From Streptococcus downei MFe28 (GTDB lineage: Bacteria; Bacillota; Bacilli; Lactobacillales; Streptococcaceae), in the NCBI RefSeq assembly GCF_900459175.1, contig NZ_UHFA01000002.1, forward strand, positions 1 to 64,000: DNA of 64,000 nucleotides. Direction: 5' to 3'. Positions 58,544 through 64,000 of this stretch are shown here, in pieces. The notes under the pieces are model-generated. The model did not search any database and was not told where the DNA came from. It saw only the letters and a list, made by a program, of their open reading frames with translations. Within the stretch, counting starts at the first letter, position 1; each line of letters begins with the position of its first letter. Made by a program: the position numbers and the translations under genes.

Positions 58544-58571
58544 ATTATAGGTGAAATAGTTGCATTTGCAA
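58544..58571 (-). promoter_or_regulatory. promoter of the glucan-binding protein gene
   Basis: TTGCAA (58566-58571), 16-nt spacer, TATAAT (58544-58549) on the minus strand. The -35 is part of a small palindrome TTGCA-AA-TGCAA that could be an operator. Confidence 0.7.
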
Positions 58572-58809
58572 GTGTTTTCTTAAATTAATTACTAATTTTA
58601 ATTATTTCTTGCTGATTAAAAGAAAACAAGTCTCATAGAGTATTTCTCTTCAGTTCCGTTATTGAGGTCAGTGTTCCCTTTCAAGCTTGATTCTCTTCTT
58701 CTAAAAAATTTTCAACAGTAAACTTTTTAATTATGTCTAGGCTAAACCTAACCAGGTTATTCTAAATAATAAATCTCAACTGCGCCTTCGTAACTCATTT
58801 CACAATACA

Positions 58810-58832
58810 AAAAAACCGCCTCAGCGGTTTTC
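58810..58832 (-). terminator. terminator of the tRNA-Ser transcript
   Basis: AAAACCGC-TGAG-GCGGTTTT then TTTG on the minus strand. Confidence 0.88.
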
Positions 58833-58869
58833 CTAGCAAGTCTTACCGCAAAGGAGACTTAGCCATCTT

Positions 58870-58993
58870 GATTGTGGAATTGAACTCGGGCTAAAAGACT
58901 AGTGATTTAGACGTCTCCTATCGAAAAATCAGGATTTCTCAAGTAGACCCTAAAATCATACGTCTTTTTTAACGCCCTTAGTATCTTAGTTAA
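58870..58993 (-). repeat. 16S 3'-trailer module, copy 2 (after tRNA-Ser)
   Basis: Shares ACTCGGGCTAAAAG, AGTGATTTAGA, AAATCAGGATTTCT, CCCTAAAATCA and CTTAGTTAA blocks, in order, with 2500-2618. It begins at the tRNA 3' end and stops before the terminator. Confidence 0.65.
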
Positions 58994-59079
58994 GGAGAGG
59001 AGGGGATTCGAACCCCCGAGCCCCGTTAAGGACTACACGCTTTCCAAGCGTGCGCACTCGGCCACTATGCGACCTCTCC
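58994..59079 (-). tRNA. tRNA-Ser (GGA)
   Basis: 86 nt with a long variable arm. Acceptor GGAGAGG/CCTCTCC, anticodon loop CTTGGAAAG with anticodon GGA, T-loop GGTTCGAATCC. CCA is not encoded. The next base 3' of the acceptor would be T, not the usual G discriminator of tRNA-Ser, worth checking. Confidence 0.93.
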
Positions 59080-59249
59080 AAGAAATGTCAACGAATGACA
59101 TTATAACATGAATTATCAATTTTTCAAAATGATTTTTTCGAGACAGCTTTACTATGGCTTGATGGAGGCTTGTGTTAGTCCTAGGTCAATCCTTCTAAAA
59201 GGGGTATTAACCCCGTCGAACAGATTAGACTAGCAACTTGACCATAGAG

Positions 59250-59885
59250 CTAAAAGTGAGCTTCCACCCGATAGATGACCTGACCCTTGTCGGAGAATTT
59301 CTTCTCATATTCGGTCATGACATTACCCTCAAAATCGCTAGCATGGAGGTCCAGCCAGACTTGCTTGAGAATCATGCCATACTGAGAAAAACTAGCTAGA
59401 CTGTATTCGAAAAGGCCTCGGTTATCGGTTTTAAAATGAATCTCACCATGCTCAGGCAAAATCTGTTTATAGGTATCCAAGAAGGTCTTGTAGGTCAGCC
59501 GACGCTTGGTGTGTTTTTTCTTGGGCCAGGGATCTGAGAAATTGAGATAGAGGAGATCAATTTCGCCATCCGCAAAATAGTTGGTCAAGCTGGAACCATC
59601 AACCTGGAGGAGACGAATATTTTCTGCCCCACTAGCTAGAACCTTGTCCAAGGCATAGCTAAGGACTGAGACCTGAATATCAATGCCGATATAGTTGATG
59701 TCTGGATTCTGCAGGGCCATCCCCGTAATAAAGGCTCCCTTGCCAGAACCGACCTCAATATGAATAGGTTTATCGTTGCCAAAAATCTCCCGCCAATGCC
59801 CCTTGGCATCTTCGGGGTTCAAAATCACAAAATGTGGGTTGTTGGCGAGGTGCTCTTCGGCACCCTTACGTCTTCTAGCTCGCAT
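59250..59885 (-). CDS. trmB: tRNA (guanine-46-N7)-methyltransferase
   Basis: 211 residues. SAM-binding [17 protein letters not shown] (about 40), [14 protein letters not shown], and the family motif [20 protein letters not shown]. Makes m7G46 in tRNA. It abuts ccrZ (0-nt gap) as in other streptococci. Confidence 0.96.
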   Translation of the reverse strand: MRARRRKGAEEHLANNPHFVILNPEDAKGHWREIFGNDKPIHIEVGSGKGAFITGMALQNPDINYIGIDIQVSVLSYALDKVLASGAENIRLLQVDGSSLTNYFADGEIDLLYLNFSDPWPKKKHTKRRLTYKTFLDTYKQILPEHGEIHFKTDNRGLFEYSLASFSQYGMILKQVWLDLHASDFEGNVMTEYEKKFSDKGQVIYRVEAHF

Positions 59886-60692
59886 CTAATTCTTCCCAAT
59901 AATTTCACGGAACTTGCGCAGGTCGTAAATTTCCTGATTGACATGCTCCATATCATTTTCATCGTAGCACTTGAGAATCTGGGTCAAGTAGGATAATTGT
60001 CCGAACCAGGCAACCTTGTTCATGACCAAATCATTGGTCTTGTAGCCATAATAGCTGAGCCATTCATTCCAATGGGTGTAAGGAATATAGTGGCTAAGCA
60101 TGTAGGCCACATCATACATGCGGTCGGTCAGGCGGACTGAGTCCCAGTCCACCAAATAGATGAGACCGCTGGTCGTGATGACCCAGTTGCTGTGCCGCAA
60201 ATCCCCATGCACAATAGTCGCCTTATCGCGGTCAAATTCTGGCAGGTTATCCTTCAATTCCCTAGCAATAGATTGCAAGAAGGAGTTGGCCCGCAGTTGT
60301 TCAGGAACATTATTTTCCCAATCCACAACCAAGTCATAAGGCTTTTCAATCCGATAATTGAGCTGCATGAGTTGGTTGACCAAGGTCCTGGAGCGATGCA
60401 TCCGCAAAAGAATCTGGATAATTTGTTTGCTAGTCATATCCTGCTTGTTGAGAATGCGACCGTTGAGCCATTCTTGAGCGCTCATCACATCGCCATTGGA
60501 CATACGTTTGGCCCAGAGGAGTTGAGGGGCAATCTGCTCCTTAGCTAGGGCAGCCAAAATTGGGGTAGTATTCATCTTGACAAAGACCCGATCTCCATTA
60601 GGGTAGGTCCCAACATAGGCCTTACCACTCTTGCCCCGAAGGGGTTTTAGGGTTAAATCTGAATCGGTTGTAACCAAATCATTTTCCTCCAT
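59886..60692 (-). CDS. ccrZ: cell-cycle regulator CcrZ (phosphotransferase fold)
   Basis: 268 residues. Aminoglycoside-phosphotransferase/choline-kinase-like fold with the catalytic IVHGDLRHSNWVITTSG and Mg-binding YLVDWDSVRLTDR. CcrZ links division to DnaA-driven replication initiation in pneumococcus and phosphorylates ribose or 2-deoxyribose-type nucleosides by later work. Usual partner gene trmB follows. Confidence 0.9.
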   Translation of the reverse strand: MEENDLVTTDSDLTLKPLRGKSGKAYVGTYPNGDRVFVKMNTTPILAALAKEQIAPQLLWAKRMSNGDVMSAQEWLNGRILNKQDMTSKQIIQILLRMHRSRTLVNQLMQLNYRIEKPYDLVVDWENNVPEQLRANSFLQSIARELKDNLPEFDRDKATIVHGDLRHSNWVITTSGLIYLVDWDSVRLTDRMYDVAYMLSHYIPYTHWNEWLSYYGYKTNDLVMNKVAWFGQLSYLTQILKCYDENDMEHVNQEIYDLRKFREIIGKN

Positions 60693-60883
60693 GATATTTC
60701 TTTAAGGACTGAAACGTTAAAGATGGCTGGCTGGACCACAGCACTTCTTATCCCAAGCCCATTCATCCAGAATAAACCAATCCTCCACAAGTCCAGCGGA
60801 GACCAGCTTTTTATCGCTCTCTTATTTTACTGGTTTTATCAGGCTGCGTCAACATGAAGACCTAGCCTTTTTATTAGACTGCT

Positions 60884-61930
60884 TCAAGCAAGTAAATGCT
60901 TAAGCTTATAGGGCAGATAAAGCTCCACTAGCAGGAGACTGATGCCAAGTAAGAGAACCAAATTTTGCCAGGAAAAGGCAAAAATTAGCAAGAAAATTCC
61001 TTGAAGCAAAACCAGACCGTAGAGAATGCCACGTAGGACCTGCCTGAGATTGGCCTTTTTCAGGCTCATCTCAAGAGGAAAGAGCTGGGTTAAATATTGA
61101 TAATCGTAATGCTTGGCTAAAGCCAGAAGTTGAAAGAGCAAGAGGTAATCAAAGAGCAGGGTCAGGGCTAGGGCAACCAGGCCAGTCTTGATAAAGATCA
61201 GGCTGATTAGGCTGAGAAAGAGAAGACGCAGGGTCAAGGCCAAATAATCCCCACTACGTAAATAAGCTCGCAAATAGAGATTAGACCAGAGCTTGGAGTG
61301 TTTTTTGGCCAAACCAGCCAGGAGAAAATCTAAATAGGCTCGGCGCTTGGTTTGGCTGGAAATTCCCTTAACCTTGGTAAAGAGGGAATAAAATTTCAGG
61401 ATAGCCTGCTTTCGTCCCTGTTCCTGAGCTAGGGCTTCTTCCCAATTCAAATATCCACCGGTCAGGAGTCTACGACTCTTGAAAAGAACTAGGCCTCCCT
61501 TGATGACCAGCATAGCAAGGAGCAAGACTCCAAAGCCGATTTTTGACAAGCCTAGGGCGAGAAAAAGGGGCGCCAGAATCAATAAGAAGAAGGTTTGCAA
61601 GCCTCCCCAGACTAGGAAACTCCGCAACCTTGCCTGCTTGACTAGGCCAAGCAAGGCATCTTCCTGGGGCAAAAGAAAGACCTGATCGGCAGGCTCCAGA
61701 TAGGTCGCCACCCGTCCTATCCAGAGCAGGACCAAACTGACAAGAGCCAGTCCGACAATCATGGGCCAATGATTTTTAGGAAAATGCTTGAGCAGATCGC
61801 TGTATTGATATAGGATAAAACCCAGGAGGAAGACCAAAACTAAAACAAAATGGTCATTGAAAACATAACGAAGATACTTGAGGCACTGCTGATTGAAATC
61901 CAAGCGACGTTTAGCAAATACTTCTTTCAT
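60884..61930 (-). CDS. ecsB: ABC transporter permease EcsB
   Basis: 348 residues with about eight hydrophobic helices and a soluble loop in the middle (about 155-215). Start MKEVFAKRRLDFNQQCLKYL is typical of EcsB. It pairs with EcsA (2-nt gap). In Bacillus Ecs affects secretion and regulated intramembrane proteolysis of peptides through RasP. Confidence 0.92.
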   Translation of the reverse strand: MKEVFAKRRLDFNQQCLKYLRYVFNDHFVLVLVFLLGFILYQYSDLLKHFPKNHWPMIVGLALVSLVLLWIGRVATYLEPADQVFLLPQEDALLGLVKQARLRSFLVWGGLQTFFLLILAPLFLALGLSKIGFGVLLLAMLVIKGGLVLFKSRRLLTGGYLNWEEALAQEQGRKQAILKFYSLFTKVKGISSQTKRRAYLDFLLAGLAKKHSKLWSNLYLRAYLRSGDYLALTLRLLFLSLISLIFIKTGLVALALTLLFDYLLLFQLLALAKHYDYQYLTQLFPLEMSLKKANLRQVLRGILYGLVLLQGIFLLIFAFSWQNLVLLLGISLLLVELYLPYKLKHLLA

Positions 61931-61932
61931 AG

Positions 61933-62658
61933 TCAGCCCTCTTTTGTCAGATCCATGTAGATGTCATTAAGGTCGGCATCTGCCTGACCAAAACTAGCCC
62001 GCAGGTCTGCCAAGGTTCCCTGAGCTCTGATTTGTCCCTTATGGAGAATAACGAAGCTATCACACATCTTTTGAGCTGAATCCAAGACATGGGTGGACAT
62101 AAGGATAGAGGTCCCCTTAGCCTTTTCTTCCTCTAAAAGAGCGGTCAAATCATTGATGGCAAGTGGATCCAGACCCAAGAAGGGTTCATCCACAATCAAG
62201 AGACGGGGCTCCACAATGAAGGCACAAATAATCATGACCTTCTGCTTCATCCCCTTAGAAAAATTGACAGGGAACCAGTCCAATTTATCCTCCAGACGAA
62301 AAAGCTTAAGCAATTTTTGAGAACGCTCCAAGGCCACATCCAAGGCAATATCATAGGCCATGGCTACTGTTTCTAGGTGCTCTTTCAGAGTCAATTCCTC
62401 GTAGAGGCTAGGCGTCTCTGGGATAAAACCAATTTTTTTCCGATAGGCTTCCTTATCCTGGGCTAAGCTGAGACCATCAATACTAATGCTCCCTTGATAG
62501 GGAGTCAGAAGTCCAATAATCTCCTTAATGGTTGTTGATTTTCCTGCCCCATTGAGGCCAATCAGACCCACCAATTGACCATCAGGAACCGCAAAGGAAA
62601 TCTCTTTTAAGACAGGGATATTACGGTATCCCCCTGTCATCTTGTCAATTTTCAACAT
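61933..62658 (-). CDS. ecsA: ABC transporter ATP-binding protein EcsA
   Basis: 241 residues. Walker A GLNGAGKSTTIKE, signature FSKGMKQKVMIICAF, Walker B LLIVDEPFLGLDP, switch MSTHVLDSA. Adjacent and divergent hit matches the ecsA-hit pairing found in Firmicutes. Confidence 0.94.
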   Translation of the reverse strand: MLKIDKMTGGYRNIPVLKEISFAVPDGQLVGLIGLNGAGKSTTIKEIIGLLTPYQGSISIDGLSLAQDKEAYRKKIGFIPETPSLYEELTLKEHLETVAMAYDIALDVALERSQKLLKLFRLEDKLDWFPVNFSKGMKQKVMIICAFIVEPRLLIVDEPFLGLDPLAINDLTALLEEEKAKGTSILMSTHVLDSAQKMCDSFVILHKGQIRAQGTLADLRASFGQADADLNDIYMDLTKEG

Positions 62659-62758
62659 AACTTTCTCTTCTAAAATTTGATATAATCATTATATCAAAAA
62701 CTTGATAAGCTTTGGGGTTTGCCCCCTTTGAAAGCCAACAGGAAAAGTGAGGAAAGCT

Positions 62759-63178
62759 ATGTCTGATTGTATTTTTTGTAAAATTATTGCTGGAGAAATC
62801 CCTTCATCTAAAATCTACGAAGACGAGAAGGTTTTAGCCTTCTTAGATATTTCGCAAACCACCAAGGGACACACCCTGGTCATTCCCAAGGAGCACGTTC
62901 GCAATATGCTGGAGATGTCTGACCAGACTGCAGCTGATGTCTTCGCTCGCCTACCTAAGTTAGCACGAGCAATCAAGACCGCAACTGGAGCCAAGGGCCT
63001 TAATATTCTCAATAATAATGAGGAAGTTGCTGGCCAGACGGTCTTCCATGCCCACATTCACATCATTCCTCGCTACAGCGATCAGGATGAAGTTGGCATT
63101 ACCTTTACCGAACATGAACCCGACTTTGAAGCTCTGGGACAATTGGCCCAAGCCATCGCTAGTGAGGTGAAAGCATGA
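62759..63178 (+). CDS. hit: HIT family nucleotide-binding protein
   Basis: 139 residues from ATG (GTGAGGAAAGCT upstream). CIFCKIIAGEIPSSKIYEDE and the histidine triad AHIHIIPR. Hydrolyses nucleoside phosphoramidates or similar. Overlaps the next gene by 4 nt. Confidence 0.94.
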   Translation: MSDCIFCKIIAGEIPSSKIYEDEKVLAFLDISQTTKGHTLVIPKEHVRNMLEMSDQTAADVFARLPKLARAIKTATGAKGLNILNNNEEVAGQTVFHAHIHIIPRYSDQDEVGITFTEHEPDFEALGQLAQAIASEVKA

Positions 63179-63465
63179 AAATCCGCAACTTAGCCTTGCT
63201 TGGCTTGCTAGCCTATGGCGCCTATAAGGCTTACGACAATCGCGAAAAAATAAGGGCAGGACTGGCAAAAAGCTTGGAGGCCTTTGACAGGGCTCAGATG
63301 GACTGGGAAATCATTCAGGACCAGTTACAAATTATCAGCCAAGAGGCCGACATCATCAAGGACTACAAAGAAGACCTGACCTATAAGTTCAAAGTCTTCA
63401 ACCAAGAAGCCCAATCCCGCCTCAACCAAATCAACCAAAGACTAGAAAAATGGCAGGGAGACTAG
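63175..63465 (+). CDS. small membrane-anchored coiled-coil protein
   Basis: 96 residues. N-terminal hydrophobic helix (about 5-19, NLALLGLLAYGAYKAY) and a helical, coiled-coil-like remainder. Shares ATGA with the hit stop. Conserved next to hit in streptococci; function unknown. Confidence 0.82.
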   Translation: MKIRNLALLGLLAYGAYKAYDNREKIRAGLAKSLEAFDRAQMDWEIIQDQLQIISQEADIIKDYKEDLTYKFKVFNQEAQSRLNQINQRLEKWQGD

Positions 63466-63481
63466 GGAAATCTGCCTAGCC

Positions 63482-63512
63482 AAAAAGGCTCTCAATTCTG
63501 GGAGCCTTTTAA
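63482..63512 (+). terminator. terminator of the hit operon
   Basis: AAAAAGGCTCTC-AATTCTG-GGAGCCTTTTAATT; 16 nt past the last stop. Confidence 0.88.
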
Positions 63513-63528
63513 TTGAACACGGGCCTCT

Positions 63529-63630
63529 TTCTTAGGAAAAAAGATAAACCTCCTTGTGCGATTCTCGCACATCGTCAGTTTCCTATTTTTCTACAGAAAG
63601 ATCGCTAAAGCGATACGGCCCTTTGTATCT
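63529..63630 (-). repeat. spacer hairpin module, copy 2
   Basis: Same outer stem and downstream block (CGCTAAAGCG) as 2240-2340, inner hairpin sequence changed but paired. It lies between two convergent terminators, downstream of the minus-strand gene at the right edge. Confidence 0.65.
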
Positions 63631-63732
63631 TGTTATATTAGGGACTATTTTGCTAGCTGGGATTGAATATGAGCTCCCGTGTATTTGGGATTTTCCCTAG
63701 ACTTTGACCTAGGCATACGTCCGCCAACATAG

Positions 63733-63770
63733 AAAAAGGCAACTCAAGCTCTTCTTGAGTTGCCTTTTTT
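63733..63770 (-). terminator. terminator of the gene at the right edge
   Basis: AAAAAGGCAACTCAAG-AAGAG-CTTGAGTTGCCTTTTT, 11-bp perfect stem with T-run; symmetric so it serves both strands. Confidence 0.9.
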
Positions 63771-63786
63771 CTTTATGTCCGAGGTA

Positions 63787-64000
63787 TCAGTAGCCAGTCG
63801 CTCCGCCACCGCTTTCAGCGCCACTATTATAGCCACCGCCACTACCAGCATCGCTGGATGGGGCTGGGGCATAGCCTCCGGTATTTCCACCACTACTATA
63901 GCCATTGGTTGCTCCGCCTGTGTCACCACCTGCTGGGCCTGAGTTGTAGCTATCGTAACCATTGCCATATGAAGATGAACCAGAACTATCAGAGCTGTAC
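63787..64000 (-). CDS. C-terminal tail of a LytR-CpsA-Psr protein, probably BrpA (partial)
   Basis: The last 70 codons of a minus-strand gene that enters from the right, ending TGA at 63787. The tail is low complexity: Gly, Ser, Tyr and Asn repeats (NGYDSYNSGPAGGDTGG, GYNSGAESGGGATGY). In S. mutans the gene next to the small protein, hit, ecsA, ecsB set is brpA (lytR), which has a Ser/Gly-rich tail (recalled). No catalytic part is visible, so the call rests on position and tail composition. Confidence 0.6.
   Translation of the reverse strand, partial: YSSDSSGSSSYGNGYDSYNSGPAGGDTGGATNGYSSGGNTGGYAPAPSSDAGSGGGYNSGAESGGGATGY

Overview
The window is chromosomal DNA of a streptococcus of the mutans type. 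Three things point there. Gene order is streptococcal throughout: hpf-comFC-comFA divergent from yigZ; gmk-rpoZ-priA-fmt-rsmB-phpP-stkP-liaFSR; rpsF-ssb-rpsR; copYAZ; rimP-nusA-ylxR-L7Ae-infB-rbfA; trmB-ccrZ-ecsBA-hit. There is a GbpA-like secreted glucan-binding protein. The double-glycine bacteriocin leaders are of the mutacin IV/V kind. Species cannot be fixed from the sequence alone.

Layout. 1-4.5 kb: an rRNA operon on the minus strand (most of 23S, tRNA-Ala, 16S, tandem promoters). 4.5-9 kb: hpf, comFC/comFA, yigZ, cysK. 9.4-15 kb: an S1-domain protein and a HAD-cyclophilin fusion, then a decayed anaerobic glycerol/pyruvate-formate-lyase locus (aldolase and a 5'-truncated pfl) next to a BOX-like repeat. 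15-26.4 kb: the cell-envelope signalling and housekeeping cluster liaRSF, stkP/phpP, rsmB, fmt, priA, rpoZ, gmk. 26.6-30 kb: CorA, a DUF1129 protein, rpsR-ssb-rpsF.

30-38.9 kb is the accessory island, lying between rpsF and mutY. It has five double-glycine bacteriocin-type peptide genes, a C39-peptidase ABC transporter with its accessory protein, and small membrane proteins likely to serve as immunity factors. Its far end carries a previously unlisted array of five very short genes at 38.03-38.77 kb. Each encodes a 15-30 residue peptide with the same N-terminal block, M(L/I)xx(N/D)xxRYKNGD, and a different C-terminal tail. They are bracketed by a consensus sigma-A promoter and a strong terminator. 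I do not recognise this family; it is the most interesting item in the window.

38.9-43 kb: mutY (possibly leaderless), a yjdF-type gene with a structured leader, and an IS1182-like element with a nonsense-mutated transposase inserted in a second BOX-like repeat. 43-50 kb: alcohol dehydrogenase, trxA, copZ-copA-copY with cop boxes, an ABC exporter pair and a nucleotidyltransferase. 50-56.5 kb: the nusA-infB operon, with a hairpin-repeat array between infB and rbfA and a rimP gene that seems to start at AUC. 56.8-64 kb: glucan-binding protein, tRNA-Ser, trmB, ccrZ, ecsB, ecsA, hit, and the 3' end of a probable brpA/lytR gene. Two modules of the rRNA spacer recur, near 58.9 and 63.6 kb, away from any rRNA operon.
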